A stretch of 64,000 nucleotides of DNA, taken from contig NZ_FOET01000005.1 in the NCBI RefSeq assembly GCF_900110735.1, positions 62,001 through 126,000 of the forward strand. Direction: 5' to 3'. Under the pieces are notes generated by a model. The model ran no database searches. It saw nothing but the letters and a program-made list of their open reading frames with translations, and had not been told where the DNA came from. Numbering within the stretch: the first letter of the stretch is position 1; each line of letters opens with the position of its first letter. A program made the translations under genes and the position numbers. This document shows positions 1 through 7,051 of this stretch, piece after piece. Origin of the DNA: Streptomyces radiopugnans. GTDB taxonomy: Bacteria; Actinomycetota; Actinomycetes; Streptomycetales; Streptomycetaceae.

Positions 1-98
1 GGGAGGCACCAGGATTCCCGTAAGCGGAACGGGCTGGGTACTACCACTTGGCCATAGCACGGTGTTATGGCCCGGGCCTTCGGAAACCCGAGGAGGGC

Positions 99-473
99 TC
101 AGAGGCGGATTTGCCGCCCGCAGTCGCGGCAGCGGACCCTGCCGCCGAGCCTCCCGATCCGCCGGTGCCCGCACGTGCCGGTCCCCGTTCCGCTGTCTGT
201 GCCGCCCGTTCCGTCCGGCGGCTCGTCCCGGCCGTGGGACTGGAGGCGCACCATGTGGTCCAGTTCCGCGATGCACGGGCCGCACGCGTACACGTCACCG
301 GCCGCACCGGGCGTACGCACCGAGCCGATCCACAGCACCCGTACGCCCTCGCGGCGGCAGTACAGCCAACAGCCGCCCGTGGTCCAGCCGTTGGCGTCGT
401 CGGTGCGTGCCGGCAGCGGCCACCCGTCGCGCCACGGGCGCTCGACGGCCGGAGAGAACGGAGGCAGCGTCAC
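99..473 (-). CDS. Cys-containing hypothetical protein
   Basis: About 124 residues from a GTG start whose GTGA overlaps the stop of the gene upstream, so the two are probably co-translated. Visible features are cysteine clusters (GGCWLYC, YACGPC and a C-terminal CRDC), which could bind a metal. The middle segment (WLYCRREGVRVLWIG) looks like protein rather than noise. No signal peptide or membrane segment is seen. I do not recognise a family with a known function. The reading frame is open upstream, so a longer start is possible. Confidence 0.5.
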   Translation of the reverse strand: MTLPPFSPAVERPWRDGWPLPARTDDANGWTTGGCWLYCRREGVRVLWIGSVRTPGAAGDVYACGPCIAELDHMVRLQSHGRDEPPDGTGGTDSGTGTGTCGHRRIGRLGGRVRCRDCGRQIRL

Positions 474-580
474 ACCGCACCCCGCCCGGTGTCCTGCCCG
501 GCGCCCCTCTTGGCGCCCCGCTCGATGAAGGCCGCCAACTCCCGTGCCACCGGCGCGGAGCACTCGCCGAGAACCACCAT
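470..580 (-). CDS. Short hypothetical protein, probably 5'-truncated
   Basis: A 36-residue reading starting MVVLGECSAPVARELAAF, followed by a basic tail. The frame is open upstream, but beyond about position 600 the reverse strand is antisense to a DUF5753 fragment, so the natural N-terminus appears to have been lost at a junction. Its stop overlaps the GTG of the Cys-containing gene (GTGA), which supports translation as a pair. Function is unknown. The amino-acid composition is protein-like, but the length makes the call uncertain. Confidence 0.38.
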   Translation of the reverse strand: MVVLGECSAPVARELAAFIERGAKRGAGQDTGRGAV

Positions 581-598
581 CGCGTAACCGGCCGCCCC

Positions 599-907
599 GC
601 TCAGTTCAGAGCGATTCTCGACGAGGCCGTTCTGCGCCGCCCATTGCCGGACACCACGGCATGGCGCGAGCAGTTGAAGTACCTGGTCGATACGGCAGGA
701 CTGTGGAACGTGATACTGCAAGTGCTTCCGTTTCGCGCCGGATCGCGCGAACTGAGCCACACGGACACGACGTTCCTGCGACTCCTGGACGGCAGGACCG
801 TCGCCTGGGTGGAGACCGCCTACAGCGGGGAGTTGATCGAGGAAGCGGACCGGGCCGAAGAACTTCAGGTCGGTTACGATCGGCTGCGAGACCACGCCCT
901 GTCCCCG
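599..907 (+). pseudogene. DUF5753 fragment of an XRE-type regulator
   Basis: The frame reads QFRAILDEAVLRRPL, then REQLKYLVDTA, VILQVLPF and [11 protein letters not shown]. This is the C-terminal ligand/partner-binding domain of Streptomyces XRE/DUF5753 regulators (Scr1-type). There is no helix-turn-helix domain upstream; the sequence before about position 598 belongs to an opposing gene. The usual last dozen residues are also missing, because the frame runs straight into the next gene. The intact counterpart in this window lies at 28306-29202. It is a remnant, and it kept its normal DUF397 partner downstream. Confidence 0.72.
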
Positions 908-908
908 T

Positions 909-1091
909 GTGACACGGTGGCGCAGGTCCAGCTACAGCAACCTCAACGGGGGCGACTGCGTCGAGGTCGCCGACAACCTCCGCGGCGCCGTCCCCGTGCG
1001 CGACAGCAAGCACCCGCACGGCCCGGCCCTCGCCCCGGACGCCTGGGCGTCGTTCGTTACAGCCGTCAAGGGCGACCGGCTCGCCGGCTGA
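909..1091 (+). CDS. DUF397 domain protein
   Basis: A 60-residue DUF397 protein from GTG. Signature segments are [27 protein letters not shown] and AWASFVTAV. In Streptomyces such proteins are encoded directly downstream of an XRE/DUF5753 regulator and are thought to act with it in a toxin-antitoxin-like or developmental (Scr1/Scr2) pair. Here the regulator partner is only a fragment, so this gene is probably an orphan. It is intact over the whole family length. Confidence 0.85.
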   Translation: MTRWRRSSYSNLNGGDCVEVADNLRGAVPVRDSKHPHGPALAPDAWASFVTAVKGDRLAG

Positions 1092-1097
1092 GCCGGA

Positions 1098-1114
1098 CCG
1101 GCAGACGCTGCCGG
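1098..1114 (+). terminator. Short hairpin after the DUF397 gene
   Basis: Perfect 7-bp arms CCGGCAG / CTGCCGG around a 3-nt loop, starting 7 nt after the stop codon. There is no T-run, as is common in Streptomyces terminators. Confidence 0.45.
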
Positions 1115-1179
1115 CGGGAGTGCCCCAAGGGACGGAAGTGGCAGACCACGCTGGACCGCCGCGGCCTTCACGTCCGAGC

Positions 1180-1434
1180 TCAATAGTGGTAGCGGGCCTG
1201 GACCACGATCAGTTCATCGCCTCTGACCCGGTAGACGAGCCGGTGTTCATCGTCGATCCTCCGCGACCAGTAACCGCTGAGGTCCCCCTTGAGCGGTTCC
1301 GGTTTGCCGATGCCCCCGAAGGGGTCTCGCTTGCTCTCCTCGATGAGCCGGTTGACGCGTCTGGTCATACGGCGATCCGTCTCGGACCAGTGGACGTAGT
1401 CGGCCCATCCGTGCTCGGTGAACACGATCCTCAC
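1180..1434 (-). CDS. yoeB: YoeB/Txe-family mRNA interferase toxin
   Basis: 84 residues, the normal YoeB length. The fold signatures are [52 protein letters not shown] and the C-terminal RYHY. The catalytic Glu (KPEPLK), Arg (SRRI) and terminal His-Tyr of the ribosome-dependent RNase are all present, so the toxin looks active. The GTG start overlaps the antitoxin stop (GTGA), so synthesis should be coupled to the antitoxin. It would cleave mRNA in the ribosomal A site and be neutralised by the YefM-like partner. Confidence 0.93.
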   Translation of the reverse strand: MRIVFTEHGWADYVHWSETDRRMTRRVNRLIEESKRDPFGGIGKPEPLKGDLSGYWSRRIDDEHRLVYRVRGDELIVVQARYHY

Positions 1435-1691
1435 TCGGCGTCGTCGGCCTCGATCAGCTCGCGGGGCGAGACCCGGCCTTCTTCGGCCTCCGCGATCGAC
1501 TCGGCCAGACGGCGGGCGTTCGCGGGCGAGCGCAGGAGGTAGATCGTCTCCTGCCAGGAGGCGAAGTCCTCCTCCGACAGCAGCACGGCGTTCCCGTTGC
1601 GCGACGTGATGTGCACGGGAGCACGGTCGTTGTTGACCTGCTCGATCAGCGGGAACAGGTTCCTGCGAGCCTCGCTGGCGGTGATGGACAC
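1431..1691 (-). CDS. yefM: YefM/Phd-family antitoxin
   Basis: 86 residues starting [19 protein letters not shown], the Phd/YefM DNA-binding fold. It continues with [21 protein letters not shown] and an acidic, presumably toxin-wrapping C-terminus. The start was chosen at the second of two close GTG codons, about 7 nt after a GGGAGGGG ribosome-binding site; the GTG two codons upstream is the alternative. It is first in a two-gene operon with the toxin. The inverted repeat at 1707-1734 lies immediately upstream and is the obvious autoregulatory operator. Confidence 0.93.
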   Translation of the reverse strand: MSITASEARRNLFPLIEQVNNDRAPVHITSRNGNAVLLSEEDFASWQETIYLLRSPANARRLAESIAEAEEGRVSPRELIEADDAE

Positions 1692-1706
1692 GGTCACCCC
1701 TCCCTT

Positions 1707-1734
1707 CGAGTGGTACAAGAAACGGTACCACTCG
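1707..1734. promoter_or_regulatory. Inverted-repeat operator of the toxin-antitoxin operon
   Basis: Perfect 10-bp arms CGAGTGGTAC and GTACCACTCG separated by 8 bp, 16 bp upstream of the chosen antitoxin start. Known YefM-YoeB operators are also palindromes with a GTAC-type core. Binding of the complex here for autorepression is inferred from position and symmetry. Confidence 0.75.
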
Positions 1735-1762
1735 CTATCGTGTGGGGCCAGCCACGCCTTCC

Positions 1763-1978
1763 ATGAGTCGCCGGAGACGGTCCTTTCGCGTTACGGCGGT
1801 GGTGGGCGCGGTGCGCGCGGTGGCCGCCTGCGGGTTCGACTGGATCGTGCTCAGCCTGGCCGTCCTGGTATTCGGTCTGCTGGACCTCACCGCGGCAGGG
1901 AAGACATGGACCGTGGTGCAGACGGTCCCGGTGGGCGTCTTCGCGGTGCTTCAGGCCGGGTTCGGGCCGGGGCGCTGA
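1763..1978 (+). CDS. Small predicted membrane protein
   Basis: 71 residues from ATG with a basic start (MSRRRRSFRVTAVVG). A strong hydrophobic segment (WIVLSLAVLVFGLLDLT) and a weaker second one (VVQTVPVGVFAVLQAGF) suggest two membrane spans. It stands alone between the toxin-antitoxin pair and a convergent gene. There is no clear ribosome-binding site and no recognised family; it could be spurious. Confidence 0.35.
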   Translation: MSRRRRSFRVTAVVGAVRAVAACGFDWIVLSLAVLVFGLLDLTAAGKTWTVVQTVPVGVFAVLQAGFGPGR

Positions 1979-1984
1979 CCGCCG

Positions 1985-2245
1985 TCAGCGGCGGGACGCG
2001 CCCCGCCTGGCCTCGCGGGCACGGGAGGGGCCGCGTCGGCGGCGCGCGGGGCCCGAGGGCCGCTTCCGGTCGCTCCGGTCGCCGGTGTCCGCGCCGGCGC
2101 CTTCGTCCGCAGCGGAGGCGTCGGCGTCGAACGGCGGCTCTCCGAGGTCCATGGCGTCGTCGAAGTCCGGGAGGTCCCCGAAGTCCGGTGCCTGGAAGGG
2201 GTTCCGGGCCGGGGGCTGCGACGCCGCCCTGGGGGCCGAGGGCAC
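1985..2245 (-). CDS. Acidic/basic low-complexity hypothetical protein
   Basis: 86 residues from a GTG: a Pro/Ala-rich start, an acidic middle (DFGDLPDFDDAMDLGEPPFDAD) and a strongly basic Arg-rich tail (GPARRRRGPSRAREARRG). The frame stays open upstream for about 100 nt (readable as ADLPIDTTELFSAPDP), so the true start may lie further up. The composition suggests a disordered, possibly nucleic-acid-binding protein. Function is unknown. Confidence 0.42.
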   Translation of the reverse strand: MPSAPRAASQPPARNPFQAPDFGDLPDFDDAMDLGEPPFDADASAADEGAGADTGDRSDRKRPSGPARRRRGPSRAREARRGASRR

Positions 2246-2329
2246 GGGGTCGGGCGCGGAGAACAGCTCGGTGGTGTCGATGGGGAGATCTGCCTCTCGG
2301 GGCGGAAACGTGGTGTGGGGGGAGACGGC

Positions 2330-2349
2330 CGGCCGCCGTACGGCGGCCG
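2330..2349. terminator. 20-bp perfect palindrome after the Tudor-like gene
   Basis: CGGCCGCCGTACGGCGGCCG is a perfect palindrome, 12 bp beyond the stop of the gene at 2362-2583 on the minus strand. It is the likely terminator of that gene. Confidence 0.5.
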
Positions 2350-2361
2350 TGCGCGGCGGCC

Positions 2362-2583
2362 TCAGAGAGCGCTCAGCTTGAGGTACGGGCTGAGGATCCG
2401 CACCTGCTTCGACCCGAAGTCGACGAGCACCGCGATCCCGTCCTCGACGGAGACGATACGGCCGAGGCCGTATGTGTCGTGGGTGACCCGCTCACCCTCG
2501 GCGAAGTACTTGTCGGGCGGTGCTACCGGGGCTTTGAAGGGGCTGGTGGGCAGGTGGCGCCGGGCTACGGCCGATTTTGTCAT
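2362..2583 (-). CDS. SH3/Tudor-like small protein (helicase C-terminus-like)
   Basis: 73 residues from ATG. The C-terminal 50 residues (FAEGERVTHDTYGLGRIVSV, then AVLVDFGSKQVRILSPYLKL) match the Tudor/SH3-like module found at the C-terminus of PcrA/UvrD helicases and in CarD-like factors, where it contacts RNA polymerase. Here the module is free-standing after a basic 25-residue arm. An RNA polymerase or nucleic-acid contact is a reasonable inference but not shown. Conserved in Streptomyces as far as I recall; no characterised role. Confidence 0.75.
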   Translation of the reverse strand: MTKSAVARRHLPTSPFKAPVAPPDKYFAEGERVTHDTYGLGRIVSVEDGIAVLVDFGSKQVRILSPYLKLSAL

Positions 2584-2668
2584 TAACGCCAGTATGCACC
2601 CGACGGTCCGGTGCGCGCCCCGGCGTACCACTTCCACTTTCCGGGCCGCACCGCCCGCCGGGGCACGC

Positions 2669-3640
2669 TCACGGCTCGACGACGGTCTCCTGGGCCGCCG
2701 CGGTGTCGCCCGCGAGCAGCTCCGCGTCCACCGGGACGTTCCGCTTCACCAGGGCCAGGGCGATCGGGCCCAGTTCGTGGTGGCGGGCCGAGGTGGTGAC
2801 GAAGCCGAGCTGCCGCCCCTCCTCACCGTCCTTCGCCAGCCGCACCGGGGTGCCGTGGCCGGGCAGGTGCACCTCGCTGCCGTCCAGGTGGAGGAAGACC
2901 AGCCGGCGCGGCGGCTTCCCCAGGTTGTGGACGCGCGCCACGGTCTCCTGGCCCCGGTAGCAGCCCTTCTGCAGGTGGACGGCCGTGCCGATCCAGCCCA
3001 GCTCGTGCGGGATGGTGCGGTGGTCGGTCTCCAGGCCCAGCCGCGGCCGGTGCGCCTCCACGCGCAGTGCCTCCAGCGCCAGTACGCCGACCGCCGGGCC
3101 GTGGGCGGCGGCGTAGGACTCCAGCTCGCCGCGCGGCAGGAACAGGTCGCGCCCGTACGGCGTTTCGCGGACGACGACGCCCTCGGGCACCTCGGCGATG
3201 GAGCCCGCCGGGAGGTGCACCACGGCGTACTCGGCCGTGGCGTCGGCGACCTCGACCCGGTAGAAGAACTTCATGCTCTCCAGGTAGGCGATCAGCGCTT
3301 CCTGGGTGCCCGGCTCGACGTGCATCCAGACCGTGGCGCCGTCGTCGACGAGGTAGAGCGCGTGCTCGATGTGGCCGTTGGCGGAGAGGATCAGCGCCTC
3401 GGTGGCGCGGCCGGGCTCCAGCTCGCTGACGTGCTGGGTGATCAGCAGGTGGAGCCAGCTCAGGCGGTCCTCGCCGGTGACGGTGACCACGCCGCGGTGC
3501 GAGAGGTCCACCAGTCCGCCGCCGTCGGCGAGCGTGCGCTGCTCGCGGAAGAGGTCGCCGTAGTGCGCGGCGACGCCTTCGTCCGGCGCCTCGGCGGGGA
3601 CGGCGCCGGGCAGCGACAGCAGGGGGCTCTTGTACGACAT
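2669..3640 (-). CDS. ygfZ: YgfZ/GcvT-family folate-binding protein
   Basis: 323 residues of the COG0354 family, related to aminomethyltransferase GcvT. These proteins bind tetrahydrofolate and support maturation or repair of certain iron-sulfur enzymes. The diagnostic motif KGCYRGQE with its reactive Cys is present, as are GVVDLS-like (GGLVDLSHRGVVTVTGEDRL) and LGWIG segments. Full length, cytosolic, no signal peptide. It sits 9 nt downstream of nur on the same strand, so the two are probably co-transcribed. Confidence 0.93.
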   Translation of the reverse strand: MSYKSPLLSLPGAVPAEAPDEGVAAHYGDLFREQRTLADGGGLVDLSHRGVVTVTGEDRLSWLHLLITQHVSELEPGRATEALILSANGHIEHALYLVDDGATVWMHVEPGTQEALIAYLESMKFFYRVEVADATAEYAVVHLPAGSIAEVPEGVVVRETPYGRDLFLPRGELESYAAAHGPAVGVLALEALRVEAHRPRLGLETDHRTIPHELGWIGTAVHLQKGCYRGQETVARVHNLGKPPRRLVFLHLDGSEVHLPGHGTPVRLAKDGEEGRQLGFVTTSARHHELGPIALALVKRNVPVDAELLAGDTAAAQETVVEP

Positions 3641-3649
3641 GCGGCCAGC

Positions 3650-4138
3650 CTACGACCCGGCGCCGTCCGCGCTCTCGTCCGCGCCCCCCTCGACGCCCTC
3701 CTCCGGGTCCCTTCCCGGGGGTTTCCCGGCGCAGTCGCGGCAGCGGCCGAAGATCGCGAAGTGCTTCATGTCGGTGTCGAACCCGAACCTCTCCCGCAGC
3801 CGGCCGGTGAAGTCGGCGGCGAGCGCGATGTCGGCCTCGATCACCGTGGTGCAGTCCCGGCACACCAGGTGCATGTGGTCGTGCCGGTCGGCCAGGTGGT
3901 ACGTGGGAGCGCCGTGGCCCAGGTGGGCGTGGCTGACCAGCCCCAGTTCCTCCAGCAGCTCCAGCGTGCGGTAGACGGTGGAGATGTTCACGCTCCCCGC
4001 CGTGCGCCGCACCTCGGCGAGGATGTCGTCCGGAGTGGAGTGCTCCAGCTTGTCCACGGCTTCCAGCACGAGCTGGCGCTGCGGCGTCAGCCGGTATCCG
4101 CGTCTGCGTAGGTCGCTCTGCCAGTCGGTGCTCACCAC
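3650..4138 (-). CDS. nur: Nickel uptake regulator Nur (Fur family)
   Basis: 162 residues from GTG. It has an N-terminal winged helix (GYRLTPQRQLVLEAV, ISTVYRTLELLEELGLV) and a C-terminal dimerisation domain with C93RDC96 and a later CRDC pair. The histidines that form the two metal sites of Streptomyces coelicolor Nur are all at matching positions: H33, H70, H72, H86, H88, H90 and H126. Together with the N-terminus (VSTDWQSDLRRRGYRLTPQR) this identifies Nur rather than Fur, Zur or PerR. Nur with nickel represses nickel-uptake genes and the Fe superoxide dismutase gene. The C-terminal tail (Gly/Glu-rich) is longer than I recall for Nur. Confidence 0.93.
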   Translation of the reverse strand: MVSTDWQSDLRRRGYRLTPQRQLVLEAVDKLEHSTPDDILAEVRRTAGSVNISTVYRTLELLEELGLVSHAHLGHGAPTYHLADRHDHMHLVCRDCTTVIEADIALAADFTGRLRERFGFDTDMKHFAIFGRCRDCAGKPPGRDPEEGVEGGADESADGAGS

Positions 4139-4192
4139 AGTGGCCAGTGTATGAGGACCGCGTGCGGAACGGGCCGTACGAGGAAAGGGAAC

Positions 4193-4213
4193 GGCGGCCC
4201 GGGAGGGGCCGCC
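4193..4213 (-). terminator. Terminator of the nitrobindin-like gene
   Basis: Perfect 8-bp arms GGCGGCCC / GGGCCGCC with a 5-nt loop, starting 7 nt after the stop codon of the minus-strand gene at 4221-4805. Confidence 0.65.
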
Positions 4214-4220
4214 GCGCGCG

Positions 4221-4805
4221 TCACTTGAAGAAGGCGATCCCGTCGTCCGGGAGGTCCTTGAGGTCCTTGGCCCACTCGCGCGGGTCGACGACCTTCTTCA
4301 GGTGCGCCGACATGTACGGGCGCAGCGGGCGCTCCGGGTCCGGGGTGGCCAGCTCGCCGACCCACATCAGGTCGCCCTTGACGTAGCCGTACAGCCGCTT
4401 GCCGCCGGAGTACTCGCCGGCCGAGGACAGGCGGGCGAAGGCGTCCGTGGCCAGGTCGATCTGCGGCTTCTGCTCGGCCATCTCGCCGTGCCAGACCTCG
4501 ACGATGCCCCGGTCGCGGACCATGACGACCTCGACCCGGCGCTCCGCGTCGATCCTCCAGTAGCCGCTCTCGCTCTCCAGCGGGCGGACCTTCTCGCCCT
4601 TGTCGTCCAGCTCCCAGGTGCGCGAGACGTACTCCAGGAAGTTCCGGCCGTCGTGGGAGAAGGTGACCTCCTGGCCGAAGTTGCACTCCCCGCGGCCCGG
4701 GCCCTGCTCGTTGTCGAGGGCGGCGACGCCCGCGCCCGCCCAGTCGCCGAGGAGGAACGCGAGGGGGACGAGGTCCGGGTGGAGGTCGGACGGAATCTCG
4801 ATCAT
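4221..4805 (-). CDS. Nitrobindin/THAP4-like heme-binding beta-barrel protein
   Basis: 194 residues, FABP-like ten-stranded barrel of the UPF0678/nitrobindin family. The signature GxWxGxG is present as LGDWAGAGVA, and a C-terminal H (YMSAHLKK) is at the position expected for the proximal heme ligand. Bacterial and plant nitrobindins bind ferric heme and react with nitric oxide or peroxynitrite; that activity is inferred here. Soluble, no signal peptide. It lies upstream of nur on the same strand, separated by a terminator hairpin, so it is probably an independent unit. Confidence 0.9.
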   Translation of the reverse strand: MIEIPSDLHPDLVPLAFLLGDWAGAGVAALDNEQGPGRGECNFGQEVTFSHDGRNFLEYVSRTWELDDKGEKVRPLESESGYWRIDAERRVEVVMVRDRGIVEVWHGEMAEQKPQIDLATDAFARLSSAGEYSGGKRLYGYVKGDLMWVGELATPDPERPLRPYMSAHLKKVVDPREWAKDLKDLPDDGIAFFK

Positions 4806-4893
4806 GGGATGCTCAGACGATCTGTCGAGGGCGTGTGGTCTGCGGTGCGGTGCCGCCCGGGCTGTCGGGGCGGGGTACGGGCCGGTCCGAGGA

Positions 4894-4995
4894 TCAGCGC
4901 TGGCCCTGGTAGAGCTTCTTCACGGTCAGGCCCGTGAACGCCAGGACGCCGACACAGACCAGGACCAGCAGGGCGGTGAAGAATGCCTCAAGCAC
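4894..4995 (-). CDS. 33-residue single-span membrane peptide
   Basis: A short gene: GTG start 9 nt after GAGGAG, then LEAFFTALLVLVCVGVLAFT, GLTVKKLYQGQR and stop. One hydrophobic span fills residues 4-22, followed by a basic cytosolic tail. The clean ribosome-binding site, ideal single-span architecture and absence of competing ORFs make it convincing despite its size, and I recall very similar peptides in other Streptomyces. It is in line with the downstream nitrobindin-like gene on the same strand. Function is unknown. Confidence 0.8.
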   Translation of the reverse strand: MLEAFFTALLVLVCVGVLAFTGLTVKKLYQGQR

Positions 4996-5171
4996 GGGAG
5001 CGCTCCTCGGGGGCTCGGCACGGACGTACGGGCCGGTGGGCGGCCCGCCGACGAGTCTAGTCGGCCCGTGGCGGGGCGGTGCTGTGAGGTGCGCCGCCCC
5101 GCCGCGGAGCCGGTCGAGGAGGGCTCCGGGAGCCGGGCCAGGGAGCCCGGCCAGGGAGCCGGCCCGGGAAC

Positions 5172-6131
5172 TCAGCCCAGGAGCTGGGCCTGGAGGATCA
5201 CCGTCTGCCGGAACGGCACCGCGGGAGCCGTCCCCTTCCGGGACTGGACGATCAGGGCCACGGTGTCGCCGGCGAGCAGGTACGCGTGGCGGGTGTGGAC
5301 CTCGCCGCGGAGCTCCGGCTCGTCGTACACCTCGATCTCGACGTTCTCCGGGGCGGTCTCCGGCGGCCAGCTCTCGTCCATCTTCGACTCCGGGGCCTCG
5401 GCCAGGGGCAGGCCCGGCACCAGGCCCCCGTACAGCACCTCGGCGTGGAGGTCGCTCGCCACGGCGCCGCTGTTGAACCGCAGCAGGTGGACGCTGGTGC
5501 GGGTGCCGTCCGGCATGACCCAGCCGCGGGCGGCGATGTGCCGTACGGAGTCGTCCGCCAGCCGCTGCCGCAGCTCGTCGCGGTCGCCCTTCTCGTAGAG
5601 GCCGGTGTAGTCCCCGACCGTGGCCCAGCCGCCCTCCGACGGGGGAAGCCCGCCGTCCTCCCCGCTCTTCCCGGCGTCCTCGGCCTCCTCGGCCCCCTCG
5701 GGCAGGGGGATCAGCAGCTCGCGCAGGTCGGCGTGGTGAACCTCCCCCTCGTTGCCCTGCGCGAACGGGCGCGGGGAGCCGGAGGGGAGGGCGGGCAGGG
5801 CGAGCCGCGGGTAGTCCCAGCGCCCGTCGCTCTCGGTGGCCAGTCCCGGCACCTCGTGGCGTTCCAGCCGCGTGATGCCGTAGGCGGTGCCCGCGCAGAA
5901 CACACCGAAGACCGCCACGGCGGCCGTCCAGCGGCCGACGGCCCGCAGGATGCGGGGCGACGGACGGCGGCGCTTCGGCGGCGCGGCCGGAACGGGTGCG
6001 GGGGAACCGTGCGGCGGGGAAGGCACGGCGGCCGCCGGCGGGTCCTCCGCCGGGCTCGCCGCCGGTACGGGCGAATGCGGCGGGACGGCGGGCGCGGTCG
6101 GCTCCTGCCGGTCTGTCACGGACTCTGTCAT
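5172..6131 (-). CDS. Membrane-anchored secreted protein, paralogue 3 of 3
   Basis: 319 residues. A Pro/Ala-rich cytosolic N-terminus (about 75 residues) leads to one transmembrane helix (WTAAVAVFGVFCAGTAYGI), then a roughly 220-residue extracellular domain. The segment HADLRELLIPLPEGAEEAED matches the corresponding segments of the two upstream genes (GDLRKLLLDRPKGAR, GELRRKLLPVPEDFRLG). Its ATG overlaps the upstream stop. No catalytic motif or known domain is seen; the extracellular part is predicted only as a conserved actinobacterial unknown. Confidence 0.85.
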   Translation of the reverse strand: MTESVTDRQEPTAPAVPPHSPVPAASPAEDPPAAAVPSPPHGSPAPVPAAPPKRRRPSPRILRAVGRWTAAVAVFGVFCAGTAYGITRLERHEVPGLATESDGRWDYPRLALPALPSGSPRPFAQGNEGEVHHADLRELLIPLPEGAEEAEDAGKSGEDGGLPPSEGGWATVGDYTGLYEKGDRDELRQRLADDSVRHIAARGWVMPDGTRTSVHLLRFNSGAVASDLHAEVLYGGLVPGLPLAEAPESKMDESWPPETAPENVEIEVYDEPELRGEVHTRHAYLLAGDTVALIVQSRKGTAPAVPFRQTVILQAQLLG

Positions 6132-7051
6132 ACGTACTCTCCCGGGGACACCAGGTGGTCGAGCTGGTCCTTCAGCAGTTCCGCCGCTTCCTTCTCGGGG
6201 AAGGGCTCGACGCCGTCGACCCGGAACGAGATCAGGTACTCGTCCTGGTAGGCGGTGCAGAACATCGCCTCCAGCTCCGAGTCGCCGTCCTCGGGCGGCA
6301 GGAAGCACCGAGCGTTCTCGTGGCCCTTGATCCTGGGGCCGTCGCGGAAGACCGACAGGGCGTCGGCCAGCTCGGACTGGAAGGTGCTCAGGTCCTTGAC
6401 GCCCTTCTCGTTCTTCATGCGCGCGAGCTGGATCTCGGCCGTGAACCGGTTGTCGTAGGGCGTGTACGTGCGCATCACGATGCCCTGGAGACGCAGCTTC
6501 TCCACGTACTCGCGGTGCCGGCGGCGCTCCTTGCTCGGCAGTCCCTTGCCTCCCTCGCGCAGCAGTGCCTGGGCCTGCCTGCCGCTCAGTTCGGTGTCGT
6601 TGCCGAACTCGGAGACGTCCGGGCCGAGCCGGAAGTCCTCGGGGACGGGCAGCAGCTTCCTGCGCAGCTCGCCGTCGGTGCGGCCTTCCCGGAGGTCGGG
6701 CACCGGATCGTCCTCGGAGGGGGCCTTCGCGGGCTTCTTCCAGATCTTCGTGGGGGCCGAGACGTCGGCGCCGTCCACGGTGGCCTTGGTGTAGGCGAGT
6801 CCGCCGCCGGCCGCGCCGAGCACCAGGGCGGCGGACAGCAGGGGGACGAGGACGCGGCGGAGCCGGCCCCTCCCGCGCGGACCGGCGTCCTGCGGGCCGT
6901 CCGGGGCCGCCGTGGCGGGGGGCGCGTCCGGGACGGTCCCCGTGCCTGGCGCGGTCCCCGTGTCCGGGACGGTCCCCGTGTCCGGGGCGGTGGGTGCGGT
7001 CGGCGGATCGGCCGGTGCGTCCGCGGTGTTCCGGTTCTCCTGGTCGCTCAC
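6128..7051 (-). CDS. Membrane-anchored secreted protein, paralogue 2 of 3
   Basis: 307 residues from a GTG overlapping the stop of the upstream gene by GTGA. The cytosolic N-terminus carries a Thr/Pro/Asp/Gly repeat (PDTGTVPDTGTAPGTGTVPD), then one transmembrane segment (LLSAALVLGAAGGGLAY) and an extracellular domain containing GELRRKLLPVPEDFRLG and ending near the FRVDGVEPFPEKEAAELLKD segment. Two cysteines in the extracellular part (ARCFLPP and MFCTAY) could form a disulfide. It shares architecture with both neighbours. Function unknown. Confidence 0.85.
   Translation of the reverse strand: MSDQENRNTADAPADPPTAPTAPDTGTVPDTGTAPGTGTVPDAPPATAAPDGPQDAGPRGRGRLRRVLVPLLSAALVLGAAGGGLAYTKATVDGADVSAPTKIWKKPAKAPSEDDPVPDLREGRTDGELRRKLLPVPEDFRLGPDVSEFGNDTELSGRQAQALLREGGKGLPSKERRRHREYVEKLRLQGIVMRTYTPYDNRFTAEIQLARMKNEKGVKDLSTFQSELADALSVFRDGPRIKGHENARCFLPPEDGDSELEAMFCTAYQDEYLISFRVDGVEPFPEKEAAELLKDQLDHLVSPGEYV

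Noticed and set aside
17..33. Small hairpin CCCGT / ACGGG at the window start
   Set aside because: Five base pairs with a 7-nt loop are too weak to call a terminator.
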